A stretch of 64,000 nucleotides of DNA from Prinia subflava (GCF_021018805.1 NC_086266.1:1860001-1924000); one strand, 5' to 3'. Positions 34,901-46,975 are shown, counted from the first letter of the stretch. Numbers and translations: made by a program. The notes: generated by a model not told the origin, from the sequence alone.

Positions 34901-37900
34901 GCAGCAGATTAATTTCACCTTCTAGTGTCCCTTAAAAACTGTTTCAGAAGCTTCAGTTGAACCACAAAAGCTGACACGTGGGCAAAGAACTTGGGTTTCT
35001 CTGAGGTTTTTGCTGCGCACAGCTAACTGACTTCCCTCTGCTTTGCAGGAGTCTGGGTGGGGAAAAGCTGCGAGCTGAGAGCAGCTGCTGTGCCTGAGAT
35101 CCCTCTGCAGGTGTCCCCTCAAATCCCTCGTTTCCCACACCATGGCCAAGCCCTGTCAGGAGCCTCTGTCCAGGCTGCTCATTTCAAGGCCACCATAACA
35201 AATTTCAGAACCTGTCATAATGGAACCCGAGTAGCAGCTCAGGGAGCATTGGGTGGGGGTGATCCTTTTGCTTTTGGTACAGAAGCACAGAAGCTGTGGC
35301 AAAGGTGCTGATGGAAATGGGCACTCACTTCTGCCCTCCTTGTGCCAGTGTCAAAGCCACCAGTTGGCCACTCACTGGTGTTCTCTAAGCTGGGACTGCA
35401 CCAGAACTCTCCGGGGCTGTCAGTGAGGATTAAAGCTGTCATCTGATGACATCCTCGGGAACTGTGCAGTCTGAAAGTTAAATGGAATGTGTTTCTTTAA
35501 GGGTGAACCTTGTTCCCAATGGATGGCTTAGCAGCTGCAATAGTTTTGCAGGCCGATGGTGACATTTCATTAATAGGAATTGCTGTGCTGTGTCTTGTGT
35601 TGGGCATAACCACAAGATAGGTTTACTGTGAGACTTGCAGAAGTGGAGGGGAATAGGGTAGAGCAATCATTTTTGCACTTTTTTTTTTTGCATGCTTTTT
35701 GTTTTCTTATTGTTGCAGCCTGTTCTTCCACACTTTCTTCCATGCTCATGAAAGTAAGTCTCACCTTCTGGCTTCTTTGCTTGCTGCTAACACCTGACTC
35801 CAGCTCATTTTATATGTGATGTTATAAGCCCTGGTTCATCCTAAAGAGTAGTTGCAGTCTGGGGGACTATTATTTTTTTCTCTTCTCTGTGTGATGTTGT
35901 TGTCTTTACAAGGAGCTTTCTGAATAAAAGATGAGTTTTGTCCCACTGAGGGAAGTTGCTTGCTGTGTTGGATCACAAGCATTATGTGAACAAGCTGGAA
36001 AACTAATAAACACTTTCTCTAATGACAGCCTTTGTGGTTTAACACCAGTTCTAGGGGTTTTTTGGTAGCTGAAAATTAAATAACTTTCAGCAGAGGGAAA
36101 TAACTTGACTAACTCAGCAGAGGGAAAAACAATTGGTCTTCCCATCAAAGAGTGTTTGGCCAGAGGGTTAGCTAAAAATAGCACTTTGTAACAGGCTTTA
36201 TTCTTCCCCCATGCAATGACTATTATGAATGTTGTGCAGTTGATGGTTTAATGCAGTGAGACTCCTGATTAGCTGGTCACAAATCTGCTTTTCTTGTATT
36301 TAGTTTAGAGAGAGAGCAATGGTAATTTACTGATCACCCTTTCTCCCTTTTTTTTTTCCCTCTTGAGAGCCTCTCTGTTATATTGGGACTTTCTAATGTT
36401 TCTGCAAACGGTATCAAGTGTCCTCAAGCCCTTGCGTGTCACTGAAAGGAAACCAGTTTGTTCTGGTCTGGAGTTTCTTGAAATTTCTTCCTACCATAAA
36501 CACCTTGGTTCCTTTGACTTGTTGTGGTGTTTAACTAAGCCGATAAGACCTGTTGTCAAAATCAGGATGGCATTTGGCAACTTGCCCCCAACTGTTTGAA
36601 AATTGTTTAAAATATTTGCTTCCCTCTGAATCTGCAGTAGAAACTCACAAAAACACCTAGAATTCACAATCCAATTTCCCTCAGTCATTTCTGTATTGCT
36701 GCTGAAAATACAGAAGTGAAGGGTGGTCTGTTTCTTTGATTGCTCAGTGTCTGGGGAAGTACTCAAAAGTACAGTCAAATTTAGAAAAGAGGTGTTAAGA
36801 AGTAGCAGTGGAGCAGGGAGGGAGTTGGATCCATTACAGGAAGCAATCCCTAGACAGATATCACAATCCCCAGTGACCTTAGTCTGTAGAGGATTTATTT
36901 TTAACTTCTTGTAGTTCAAAGGCATGTTAAAATGTGAATCACCAAAGTGTTGTGTCTAAAATAGGACAGTCTGTGTCCTGTGTAGGAGTGAGGAATGCTG
37001 TGGAAAGGAATGAATTCTAACCATGGTTCTGCTCATAGGTAAAGGGACATCCTTCCAGCTGGACAAACACGTAGTGATGGCACTTGTTCCATCAGTTCAG
37101 AATCTATAAATACTGTTTAGAAACTTCCCACAGCCAGTTCTTCAGCACTTGAGGCAGGACATCCAAGCTAGGTATGCCTCTGATACAACCCCTGGGAACT
37201 GAGCTGGCTTCCCCTTTTTGCAGGTGCTGAAAAGATCGTTGCAATTATGATTGGCAACCTGAAGGGCATGGAAATCCTGCACCGCATTCAGAGCGGCATG
37301 AAGGTCACCATGGCCATCGAAGTGGGCAAAAAGCGCAGCCTGTCCATGAATATCTTCACCATCCTCTTCATCTCTGTGTCATTTTTCATCGTGGCAGCAG
37401 CAACCGTGGGCTGCTATGTCTCCTACTCTGCTCGGAGGCTCATTATGGCAAGGGCCCAGTCCAGGGAGCAGGTGAGTTTGTGCTGTTGTATTTTTATACC
37501 CCTATCCCTTCATGGTGTGGATCTTGAGGTTTGGAAGTTTTGGTAAAGTACCAAAATGACTGAATTTGTTTGATCTTTAAAATGCTAAGAGATACATCTT
37601 TGTTTAAAGCTTAAGCTTAGCTATTTTTTTCTATTTTTTTCTGTGTTGGGACTTTTATAATGCTAACATAATTCATGCTTCATATTAGCTTGAAAAACTT
37701 GGCTTCACAAAATGCTTTGACATTCCAAGCTCAAGTATCCTGGTAGACTATTCAACATAAAGCTTCTTCTGCAACCTTTCTGCATCCCCTGGAGGGGTGT
37801 TCTGCTGTACTTGCCAAAATCAGTGTTAAAGGTGACTTTGCCATTGATGCATTTAATGAGGAGCAATTAAACTGGTGCCCATGCAAAGCTTAAAATATTG

Positions 37901-40900
37901 TTTGAAGTAAATTATTAACAGTGCAGCCAGTTGGGTCCTGTCTAATATGCTTGGCCTGACATTAGATGTGTAGATACTGTATGAGGGAGTACATTCCTAG
38001 AAAGTTTTGTTTTCAGTTAATAACAAATAGTGGTGGCAATTCTGGCCATGTATAAGTATTTATATTTTGCTGCATTCCTGCTCTGTTGATGTTGCCACGT
38101 TTGCTGCTCAGACTTTTGGGGGCCTCAGTAAACAGCAGTGGCTGCTGCTCTGTGGCTTCAGTCTCAGACCTTGACAAGGGCAACATCATTTCAAAGTTAA
38201 CCATAAGTGACATACATGAACATCAACTGATGTCTTCAGTAGAACTTAATGTATAAATCAACTTGTTTGATTTATAGTAACTGCTTCAGCACGAGGAATC
38301 TTATGCAGGTTTGAATGGCCAGTCCTTGCAAGGTTGTTAGGTGTCAGCACAGACCTCCTCCCACTTGTCCTTCTGTCCTTGTGCCACCAGTACTGCACTT
38401 GGAAAAGTTTCATGTAACTGAGCTAAAATGCCCAAGGAGATGGAATGCTGGAAAGCCAACAGTGTGGGACTCCTGCAGGGAGCAGTGGGATTGGAGAGAG
38501 GCTTTTTGGCTAGCTGCAAAACTTGGGTCTAGTGTGTCCCTGAGGTGAGTGTTGTGTTGAGGATGGCAGTGCCAGAGCTGCCTGGAGTGCCCCAGGTAGG
38601 AGAGGACAGCCCCATTGTTTGAGTGAGTGCAACAGCACCAACCTGTGACCTTTAGACAGAGGTTGGCTCCCGGGCTCATTCCAGGCACTGCAGGGACAGC
38701 TGGACAGCAACAGTTGCCAGGCAGGCTGTAAAGCAGGGGAAGCAGAGGAGTAGCTCAGGGTATATTGATGTTGATTGGTAAAGAATCTCTCTCACCTTTC
38801 ATCAGAATGGCAAGAAGGTGTCCTAAAGTGAGTATAACATAAAACGATTTATTGTTGAACTCAATGTTCAGTCTTCTGTACCAAGGCAGCTTGAAGGCTT
38901 CTGTTTGTTTTGGCTGGGTCTAATGTGATCAAGGTATTACCTTGCATCTTCTCAAACTAGAAAACTCTTATAATTCCTGTGCTTTGTGAAAAGGTTATGT
39001 ACAGCCAAAGCAGATGTAAGTGCTGTCTTGGTGTGTCATCCAGTCAGTAACCGCATCAGTGTGTCCCAAAACCGTTTCATGTTGTCTCCAAACAGTATGG
39101 TCATGCTTATTTGGCTTGTTTTGGTAACATCTGGGTTTTAAAAGCGTTGGCACCTGGGTAAGTGTTAGCAAGGAGCAGAGGAATGGCTGTGTCTGACAGG
39201 TCTCTCTGTGTCGCAGCGGCGGCTGAGGGCCAGGGCTAAGAAGGCCATTGAAGAGATGCAGCTGCGCACCCTGAAGGAAGGGGACAAGGTAGGACTCACC
39301 TGTGACCCCCCTGCATTGCAGCACAGCCTTTGCACGGAACCCAGGGAGCTCCCAGGACTGGAGCAGGGTGCAGAAGTCTCTCTGAGCCTGTCACTCTTGG
39401 TAGCAGAGACCAGGTCCTTTTCCAGGCCTTGAGACATATATTCATATAAATCAGTTTATTTTGTTAGCTGCTTGCTTGTAATCTTGCTGATGTGAGAGGA
39501 CCTGATTTGCTAGCATGGATGCTTAAACATAAACTAGAATCTCATCAGCTTCCCTGGCTCTTCCTGTAACTAAAACTGGAGGCAGCAGTTTCTAAACCTC
39601 TCCACTAGTGCCTCCAGTAATCCAATAACAGTTTCAGCTGGAATTCTAAACCACGGGTTTAAACTTTCAGTGCTTCTTTTGAAGTGTCAGCTTGACTGTG
39701 AGTAATCCGCAAAATGTGTTTATATAGGATTATATTTGGGAGCATCGTGGACGACTCTAGCTAGACCCCTTTGTCTGCAGTAAATCTGACTGGGGTTCAG
39801 AGGAAGCTTTCAAAGTGTGTTAAAGCTGTAAATTCATTTCACTGTTTTAGGAAATTGGTCCAGATGGAGATTCCTGTGTTGTGTGCTTTGAGCAGTACAA
39901 GGCAAATGATGTAATGCGTGTTCTGACTTGCAAGTAAGTTGTCTTCCAAACTGCCTCTTTATCCAAAATTGTGCCATGTTTGCTAACAAACTTTCAAGTT
40001 GTTGTACAGTGAGAATTCCCGAATATCTATCAAAACAATATTTTTAACAGCAGAATACACATTTGTAGGGCACCCCAGTGGCCTTTGTTCATCACTTCTC
40101 CTGTGAGTGGATTGACACACGTAACTTGGCAGACCACAGTGTCCCTCAATGGGATGCCAAGACTTCTTAAGGATTTCTTCCTTTGCTGCTGTTTAAGAAT
40201 GTGACCACTAACTTGCAGGTAGTTGGCAAAATGTTGCCTGTTTCTTGTCCTTTAAATTCCTGCTCACTAAGAGGGTTTTGTTTCTGCTAAATTCGTTAAA
40301 CCATGCTGGCTTTTGTAGTTTAAAGAAAGCATTTCTATTCTTGTATATATCCTCTGAAACAGAGACCAAAACAGAGCCATAGCAGTTTATTTTTCTAGAA
40401 TTCTCTGCTGTTGTATCTCACTGCTGTGGAAGCCCAGTAGTGAAGCACTAAGGCTTTAATCTGTTTGCTCCTAAGGTGAGCAATGGAGCTGCCTCAGGGC
40501 TTAAGGAAACTTGTTCTGTGGGATTTCCCCCTGTGCCTGCTGACTGGGACTGCTCTGGCCAAGCTTCTAAAATCAGAGGGCTGTCACATGAACTGCCCAA
40601 CTTGTGCAAAGGAAAAGATGTCATAACCCTTAGGGAGGGGTACAAAAAGCACTTGGAAACATTTGGATGTAGGAAATGAAATTCTGAAGAATAGAAGAAT
40701 GGGTAGCTGTGCTGTTGTGTGCTGAGCAGTGCTGCAAACACTGGCAGGTCTCAGCTGGAGTTACCTGTGCACCAGGTCACAGTTTTGAAAGGCTTTCTCT
40801 GCTCCCAGGCAGCAGGACCTCTAAGCTCTTTTGGTGATACAAAGTTGGTCTGCCAAAGTTTTATCAACCACCTCCCTTGATCTAATGCTTAATACTTAAG

Positions 40901-43773
40901 AGTGGAGTAACACCTTTGGATGTGTTCTTTATACACGAATTTGCTGCATTTGCTATGAAACTGCTTTTATGTACATTTGTGATGTTTTATTTCTCTGTGG
41001 CCCAAATGTGGCTCTAACTTAAAATGACTACACAGACTTGATAATCTTCACGAGTGGCAATATCTGCCATCAACCATCATATTAAATTCTCCCTCACATG
41101 AGTAATAAATGGGTATTTACTGCAAGAACATGCTTGATTTTGGTGGTTGACCTCAATGCTGAGACCCTGCTTGCTGAAAGCTTTTAACTGCATCTATGAA
41201 AGAGCCAATCAAAGGAATGTTCCTGTGAGTCACATTGGTGGTATCTGAGTCCCTGGGGTGTGAGTGTTTGCCCAGGGCATTCTTGTCCAGAGAGTCAAAC
41301 TGAAGGCATTTACAGTTGCAGAGGTTCACAAGTCCAGCATTAAGTTCAAGGATTTAAAATAGGCATCAAGGAAGTTTCAGGTTTTATTCTAAACATGACT
41401 TTGGTGCAGCTGAAGGAAGTGCTGATTATTTGAGCTGAATTGGAGAATCCTTGGATCCTGCTGCAGTGTGGGCTGCTGAGCACTGGATGTGGTGATCTCT
41501 GCACTTACTTCATAATAGGGTTGATTAATACTGAGCAGTGTTTGTTTGCTTTGCTGTTTCTATTCAGGCTGAGGGAACAGGCAGATTACAGGATTCCAAG
41601 TCAGCCTCCTAAATCTGTGGCCTAATTTAAACCCATTGTGGAATTGAGTGTTTTAATAGAAGCACACATTTGCATCTGTGATGGCTGAGCTATATTTACT
41701 TTCTTGAGTGCACAGCCTGCCAACTATCCCCTACACAGTGATTGCACAGACACAGTAAATGGGTGGGAGCACAGTTTTTCTTGAGGACATAACTCTGTGA
41801 GATTATTTGCCTATGTAATTACAACAGAAACAAATTCTGTTTAGTCATCTGCATCTGCATGACAGAAGTTAACCTTAAAGCCGAGGTGTCAATAGTTGTA
41901 TCATTTGAATTATCAGCTGGGAATGTATTGTACAGTTTTGGAAAAACAGCTTTAGACTGTTTGGGTGTAGCAAAAATGATAATGCTGAATTCTAGCAAGT
42001 TGTACTGGGATACTAGTGAGCATAAACCAGTTGAAACATCAACTATTCATAACTTCCAGCTGAAACTTGTGGCAAAATAAGGTCATCCACTCTAGAATAA
42101 ATTCTTGGTGTTACAAAAGGGTCCTCATAGCTGGCACATGAGCAGTGTTCCTGGTATGACACCTAACCTGTTGGCTACCTTCTTCCAGCCATGTCTTCCA
42201 CAAGACCTGCATTGACCCCTGGCTTCTGGAGCACGGGACGTGTCCTCTGTGCAAGTGTGACATCCTCAAAGTGTTGGGTGTTGAGGTAAGCCTGTTGTGG
42301 TGGCAGCTGCCAGTCCCAGGGTTACACTGATGTCTTGACCACATCTTGGGCTTTTTCATGCTGCCTCTAGAGTGCAGGTGATGAGCACAGGTGTTGCCAT
42401 GTCTGGCTAGGTGCTATAGGGATAATTGTTGTGTCCCTTTTAGGGAAGCCTGCAGCTGACCTGGTGTGAGCTGGTATCACCTAAAGGCTTGGGCAGAATA
42501 TTGGCCAAAGCTGACTTATGCCTGGTGAAAGAATCACTCTCAACTCTTGTGCTCACAGCTAAGGGTGTTTCTCAAATCTTCAGGCAGACTTTGACAGCTC
42601 ATACTGTCCTTGAAAACCAGGTTCTCCTCAGCTGCACAGAACCTGAAGCCCTTGAAAAGTGAACGTGTCAGCATGTATGACATTTCTGGAACTGCATGAT
42701 TTCCTAGGATACATCAGGAGTTTCTGATGTGTTCTGTAACTGCTCATTGTTGCAAGTGCCAGAGGAAGATGCCAGTGCCTGATCCTGCCTGGTCTAGCTA
42801 AAATGTAAGCCAGAGTTTGCCTGGGGGAGGCAGATCTGCACTGAGTGGAAGGAAGACTTTTCCTGATACTGGGAAAACAATGCAGAAGCTGTGTCTGAAC
42901 TTCCCACTCAATTAGGCAGTAACTGGTTTTCACCTCTGATGCTGGAGGTTAACAGCACAGCTTTTATTCCATGTCATGTTTTTCCCTCTGTGTAAAAGTG
43001 CTCTGGAATTGGTCCTTGCAGGCATTTCTCTCCCAGAAAGATGCACCCGCCTTCCAAGTTGTAATTTAACCATTTTCTCTTTTTTTTTCCCCACAAAGAT
43101 GGATGTAGAACCACGGTCTGAGCCTGTGCAAGCCCCAGGATCCAGTGGCCAAAGACCTCTATCCACTGTCACTATAGTTAATGAAGAGGACAATCTCAGT
43201 GAAACAGCATCATCTGGATATGATTCTGTGCAGGGACCAGATGAATCTGCTCAGGAGGCACATGCACCATCAGAAAGTACGTCCACTGTTTCATCTGCCT
43301 TGCCAGATCATTTGTGCTTGGCTGCTTAGGCTGTGAATTAGGGGCTAATATCCTCCTGGTTGGATTTTCTAGCCTTCTGTGGCTTAAGCACACAACTTGA
43401 GCTTGCTCAGCACTACTGAGCTGAGCAGGCACCTCCAGAAAACACAGGCAGTGCCAAGAACGGGCTCCCAAACTAACAAAGGGCAGCAGGTGGTTGGAGC
43501 ACGGCCTTGGATTCCCATCTGTGCAGGAAAAGGGCAGTGGAGCTTGTGCAAATCAAGTTTTGTGGTTTGCTGTAAGGTGCTAACACTTGGCTGGGGCACT
43601 TTTTAACTTGTCTTGTCTTGGTTTTCTTCTGCCCAGATGACAACACACAGCCTGTAAGTGATGCATCCCAGCCCTCCAACGTGACTGTCCTTTCACAAGG
43701 TGACAACCCAGGTTTTGAGGGAGATGAAGCACAAGTTTGTGAAGGCAGGATTGTTTGTGAAGTCACCCTCTAA
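25554..43773 (+). CDS. RNF128: RNF128 (GRAIL), E3 ubiquitin ligase, short-type isoform from the upstream first exon
   Basis: Exons joined: 25554-25959, 37224-37471, 39217-39288, 39851-39933, 42189-42285, 43099-43276, 43637-43773; 406 residues (human isoform 2 is 402). The first exon encodes a hydrophobic signal sequence ([14 protein letters not shown]) and a PA domain with [11 protein letters not shown] and [14 protein letters not shown], plus several N-glycosylation sequons. It resembles human isoform 2. The common exons supply the transmembrane helix and RING-H2 domain. GRAIL is known as an endosomal E3 that limits T-cell activation by capturing membrane proteins with its luminal PA domain. 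The start at 25554 is chosen for the signal peptide; the frame is open 441 nt further 5' but that extension has no such character. Confidence 0.9.
25770..26355 (+). repeat. Segmental duplication, copy 2 (partner 23391-23990)
   Basis: The copy that contains the intact RNF128 first exon's 3' part and the start of its intron. Similarity to copy 1 fades near 26,355, where the two sequences part after an indel-rich stretch. Confidence 0.85.
27275..27566 (+). repeat. ~290-bp direct repeat flanking the long-isoform first exon, left copy
   Basis: It matches 28800-29084 from tttctgacctcagcc through the ctcctcttctcttgct end, with about ten substitutions and a ~7-bp indel. The repeat brackets about 1.23 kb that includes the GC-rich array and the RNF128 long-isoform first exon. 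Confidence 0.92.
27590..27930. repeat. CpG-dense degenerate tandem array upstream of RNF128 long-isoform ATG
   Basis: Degenerate, interleaved copies of short words such as gcggtgcgatggtgcgcgg, tatggtgccgtgccgtgcgg and tcccgcgcggtgcggagcga. Extremely rich in CpG. It lies just upstream of the ATG at 28013, so it may be promoter or 5' UTR. Its periodicity keeps frames open on both strands; those frames are not genes. Confidence 0.85.
28013..28448 (+). CDS. RNF128: RNF128 alternative first exon (isoform 1-like signal peptide + PA domain)
   Basis: ATG at 28013-28015; donor gtgagc at 28449; 145 codons plus one base. It has an Ala/Leu-rich leader, WTAWLNVSW, sequons NVS, NQS and NFS, and PA core [15 protein letters not shown]. 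Very GC-rich third positions, unlike the 25554 first exon. The frame is open far upstream only because of the GC-rich array; the ATG giving a leader peptide is preferred. Confidence 0.93.
28013..43773 (+). CDS. RNF128: RNF128 (GRAIL), E3 ubiquitin ligase, long-type isoform from the GC-rich first exon
   Basis: Exons joined: 28013-28448, 37224-37471, 39217-39288, 39851-39933, 42189-42285, 43099-43276, 43637-43773; 416 residues (human isoform 1 is 428). Type I membrane protein: signal peptide at ~1-30, PA domain with [33 protein letters not shown] and [14 protein letters not shown], transmembrane helix ~189-214, RING-H2 261-301 with C261, C264, C279, H281, H284, C287, C298, C301 (C3H2C3). The RING recruits E2 enzymes; the PA domain selects luminal parts of membrane substrates. 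The acidic, Ser-rich tail contains [18 protein letters not shown], as in mammalian RNF128. Its lack of match to the upstream first exon outside PA core motifs shows two distinct ectodomains on one ligase body. Confidence 0.94.
28800..29084 (+). repeat. ~290-bp direct repeat flanking the long-isoform first exon, right copy
   Basis: Partner of 27275-27566, in the same orientation. It begins tttctggcctcagcctgtag and ends cttctcttgct. After it the two copies continue into unrelated sequence (tgcagaaagtc here, agggggggtcc on the left). Confidence 0.92.
33373..33440 (+). mobile_element. CR1 3'-end fragment
   Basis: Sense-oriented CR1 tail with tggctggactgggtgatctc followed by cagagacaccttcccagccc and ccattccatgattttgtg. 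Only the 3' end is present. Confidence 0.8.
37224..37471 (+). CDS. RNF128: RNF128 common exon 2: end of PA domain and transmembrane helix
   Basis: Acceptor ttttgcag, donor gtgagt, 248 nt. It encodes [18 protein letters not shown], then [11 protein letters not shown] and the membrane helix [20 protein letters not shown], then YSARRL at the cytosolic side. Both first exons join here in frame (G|GT gives Gly). Confidence 0.97.
37472..39216 (+). other. RNF128 intron 2
   Basis: 1.75-kb intron, AT-rich. I see no repeat or gene. Confidence 0.7.
39217..39288 (+). CDS. RNF128: RNF128 common exon 3: juxtamembrane cytosolic segment
   Basis: Acceptor gtgtcgcag, donor gtagga, exactly 24 codons: [20 protein letters not shown] then EGDK. 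It is the basic, helical linker before the RING domain and is close to the human sequence. Confidence 0.96.
39851..39933 (+). CDS. RNF128: RNF128 common exon 4: first half of RING-H2
   Basis: Acceptor actgttttag, donor gtaagt, 83 nt. It encodes [16 protein letters not shown] and the segment up to RVLTC, supplying the first three zinc-binding cysteines. It ends two bases into the Asn codon of CNH. Confidence 0.97.
39934..42188 (+). other. RNF128 intron 4
   Basis: 2.3-kb AT-rich intron that splits the RING domain. Nothing recognisable in it. Confidence 0.7.
42189..42285 (+). CDS. RNF128: RNF128 common exon 5: second half of RING-H2
   Basis: Acceptor tcttccag, donor gtaagc, 97 nt. It encodes [18 protein letters not shown] and [14 protein letters not shown], with both His ligands and the remaining three Cys ligands. 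The Trp and Pro positions typical of E2 contact are kept. Confidence 0.97.
43099..43276 (+). CDS. RNF128: RNF128 common exon 6: acidic tail
   Basis: Acceptor ccacaaag, donor gtacgt, 178 nt. It encodes [17 protein letters not shown], then [19 protein letters not shown] and an acidic end. This tail is characteristic of RNF128 among PA-TM-RING ligases. Confidence 0.95.
43637..43773 (+). CDS. RNF128: RNF128 last coding exon and stop
   Basis: Acceptor tctgcccag; 44 codons plus TAA at 43771-43773. It encodes [17 protein letters not shown], then [10 protein letters not shown] and a C-terminus ending CEVTL. Human RNF128 has the related DNPTFEEDE segment here. Confidence 0.95.
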
Positions 43774-45040
43774 GAACCTGCCCTGCCACAGGGTGCAAGC
43801 CTTCTGCAAGGAGCTGCCTACTGCCATTCCATAGAAACCAAAAGCTGCAAGACTGCTGCAGAAAACGCTGCATTGGCAATGTTAAGATAAATAGACTTGT
43901 CCAAATCATAATTGTATGGTTTGCCTTTCTTAAAACTGTATTTCCCACAGGAGTCTTAACACTCTCCAGATAAAGCTGTCTTAAATACAAAGAAAACCAG
44001 CAGATTTTAACTCAAACAAAAATTCCATCTTCAGGAAAGCTTCTCTACAGTGTTTGAGTTGTTTAAGTGAGAAGATTTTTTTTTACGTCATAGTTGTCTC
44101 CACTGGGAATTGTTTTGAGTTGGGTTTTTTGTTGTTTATTATTTTCATTCAAGTGGATTTTCATTGTAAACAAATTTATTTTGATCTGTTCTAATACTTA
44201 TTTATGAGACAGTTCTGTTAAAAGCAACATGGTATTTAATGTTTCAGTGCACTAATTTGATAGGAGAAAGTGCAAACTAATGCTTGTCAAACTGGATTTT
44301 GTCCACAGTGTCTTTGGTTCTCTAGTAACCGACTGATTCTCTACCTCTCAACTCCAACCTGCCAACCACACATTCCTAAAGGGGAAGGAAAGAGAGCTGC
44401 AAGCTGACAGGCCAAATCTGACTTACTGTAAAGGGAACAACTGCAGGAGCTTTTCAAACCTTTGTTAGTCTGAAAGATCCTCAAGTGATTTGGGGAGTTA
44501 CAACCATCTCTAGCACCAGCAATATGCCGGAGTCCTGGCTATGTGAGAGTCTGGGATGACTTCAGCAAAGACTCAGCTGAAGATGAAAAGACAGATTCCT
44601 ACAGAAGGATCTGCTGTGTTTTGTTCAGAAATGATCCAGCCTCTGAAAAATACTGGACTGTTGCTGGACATTGTCTTGCTCAAGTCCTGTGAGGTAACAG
44701 AGCTGGAGAAGTTGTCTGTCCTCTGTGTGGAGTTGAGGTGGGGTTAAGTAGGAGCACTGGGTGCCTCAGTAGTGACTTGGCCTTGTCCAGTGAAGGTAAC
44801 TAAGGGCATCGTATAAATGCACTTTATTTTTTTACCTCTGCATCTTTGACTAGTTTCTGTTGTTTAGTAGGATTTTGTCTTAGAGCCTCCAATAAATAAT
44901 TTAAAAATCTGGGGGGGGGGGAAGCAATGCATTTTCTTAGCTGTAGTACAAACAAAATGGTTGTAAATATTTCATAATTTGTATTGAATTTGAATATGAA
45001 AATGTAAATGTAAATAAAATTCTATTTTTGATGATCCTGA
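43774..45040 (+). other. RNF128: RNF128 3' UTR
   Basis: AT-rich sequence after the stop, with an AATAAA at 45013-45018 as the likely end and an earlier one near 44891. A G tract of 11 lies at 44911-44921. Further AATAAA (45543) and AUUUA-type elements (45345-45376) downstream leave open a longer form. Confidence 0.65.
45013..45018 (+). terminator. Candidate RNF128 polyadenylation signal
   Basis: AATAAA in gtaaatgtaaataaaattct, followed by a T-rich stretch. It sits at the end of an unbroken AT-rich UTR. Confidence 0.65.
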
Positions 45041-46975
45041 CTGACATATTACCAGCTCTCATGGAAGCATATGCTGAATTTGCCCAGTCCCACAACCTTG
45101 AAACACATCCTTCTTTTGGGAGGCCAAAAAGAAGCAGTGTTTGCTCAAAGTAATTAGAATTAGGAGTGCTAATTATATGCAGGATGCTACTGTTACATGG
45201 ATTGAAATTGTGTTGATATGCTGAAACCTAGTAGCTATACTACAGCACTTGCAGTGTTCATGCTGTGTGAACTAAAAATTATGTAATACCCCTGGAGCAA
45301 CTCTGCACTGGTTGTTCAACTGTTGGTTATACAGAGTGAAGCCTATATTTATTTATACAGCTATTTATTTATGTAATCTTCACATGGTTATTTGAGGGAA
45401 GTAATTTACAGTTTCTAGGATAAGTCTTGAATAAGTGAAAGAAAAATTCTGCAGCACTAAATGGCTCTGTGTTGCTGTAGAATGCATTGATTACACTGTA
45501 GCACGATTGTACACTGATTAAGAAGGTTTTCAAGTGGCTATAAATAAATTCCTCCATGCCCATAGAGGAGCACTCTTTGCATCTGAACAGTATTTGATTA
45601 AAAACCCAGTGCCTGAGGGAACTGGAAAAGAGAAAGACATTCAAGACCTTGAAACATGGAGAGAAATTCAAACCAGACATTTTCCAAGCAGTAGCATTTT
45701 ACAGTTAAATATTTATCCAATTAACAAAGTTTGAATGCTACATAAGCAAGTAACACAGTGTCCTAACATGTCCAGGGTGTGTGTGAGTCACCAAACAGGC
45801 AAACTCTGGATAGGAAATGCCGAGGGCATCTCTCCTTAAAATTAGCATCAGAATTAGAAGATCTCTGTTAGGTCTTTAATTTCCTGTATCCAGGGGCTTG
45901 TCTAATTGGGGAAAATTAAATGGTAAGCACTCTCTCTGGGAATGCTCTGGTAGACCACCAGAAATTTGTTGCTTCCTTTTCTGTTATAAAAACAAGTGAA
46001 AGAACTGTATGAGTTAAATCCATATTCAGTTCCCAAAGTACAGCTCTTCAATCTTACAGCTTCTATTGCTGTGGTTCAATGAGTGATTGTAAGAAAAGAA
46101 AAAAAAAGTCTTATGCCAGTGCAATTCACACAGTTTTGAAGCTTCCTGTGAGTTAGAAGTGTTTGCACACTTGGGTCTGCTTTCACATTGCTCCTTTGGG
46201 TAGGTGGTTGCTTATGCAGTGGATGTGGATGGGCATTGCCAAATAATTTCTGTGACTGCTTGGCAAAACCACGCTGTGCCTGTGCTCACAAATAGAGCAG
46301 TGCTAGCAGCAGCATTTTTGGTAGTGAAGTGCTATTGGAAAGCATGAAGGAAGGCAGGATAAAGCAAAAGTGCCAAGGTTGTGATGTACAGTTAATGCAT
46401 AATGTGCATAATTTTTTTTAGAAAGAGCTCAAAGTAGAGGCTAAGTTTAAACAACTGCTGATTTTTTTTTGTATGACACACAATCAATAAAACATTATCC
46501 TTGAAAATCTTAGGAAGGTCAATTATGCAGGAAATATAAGGAAAATGCACAGAAGTTCCTGGGAAACAGGAAGACCTACTCATCCCGTTTGCACTGAATG
46601 GCAGATTGTGTCAGGAACAGGAGTGAATCTTGCAGGAGGTGGGAAAAGATGGTAACTCTGGGAAGTCCTTGGCACCAGAGACTGGAGCAGAGGAGGCAGT
46701 GGGGCCCTCTGAAACTTTTGTTTGTGCTTTCTGTCAGTCTCTCTCTCTCTGCGCCCCAACACCCTGCGGTGCCAGTGCTGACTCAAAACACACCTGGGCG
46801 CTGAACACCTTCTCTAGTGACGTTTGTCTGTCCTGTGGGCTGAAAATGGAGTCAGGTTTGGCCAGGACTGAAACGGGACTTGTGCCATGGCCAGAGCAGC
46901 TTCTGCCCCGCCTGAGGCAGGGGAGGTGCAGTGCTGAAGAGCCGGGCACACACTGCCGGGGCCGGGAACCCCCGG
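45041..46975. other. Spacer between RNF128 and TBC1D8B
   Basis: AT-rich at the left, turning GC-rich towards the TBC1D8B promoter. It has AU-rich repeats (atttatttatacagctattt, atttatg) at 45345-45376 and another AATAAA at 45543. No gene seen. Confidence 0.65.

Larger units (their letters stand above)
28449..37223 (+). other. RNF128 intron 1, ~8.8 kb
   Basis: Long intron between the last first-exon and the common exon 2. It contains the right copy of the 290-bp direct repeat (28800-29084), a short (TCCC)n-like stretch near 28510-28540, a pair of small inverted repeats near 30650-30715, and a CR1 tail at ~33373-33440. Nothing coding is supported. Confidence 0.75.
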
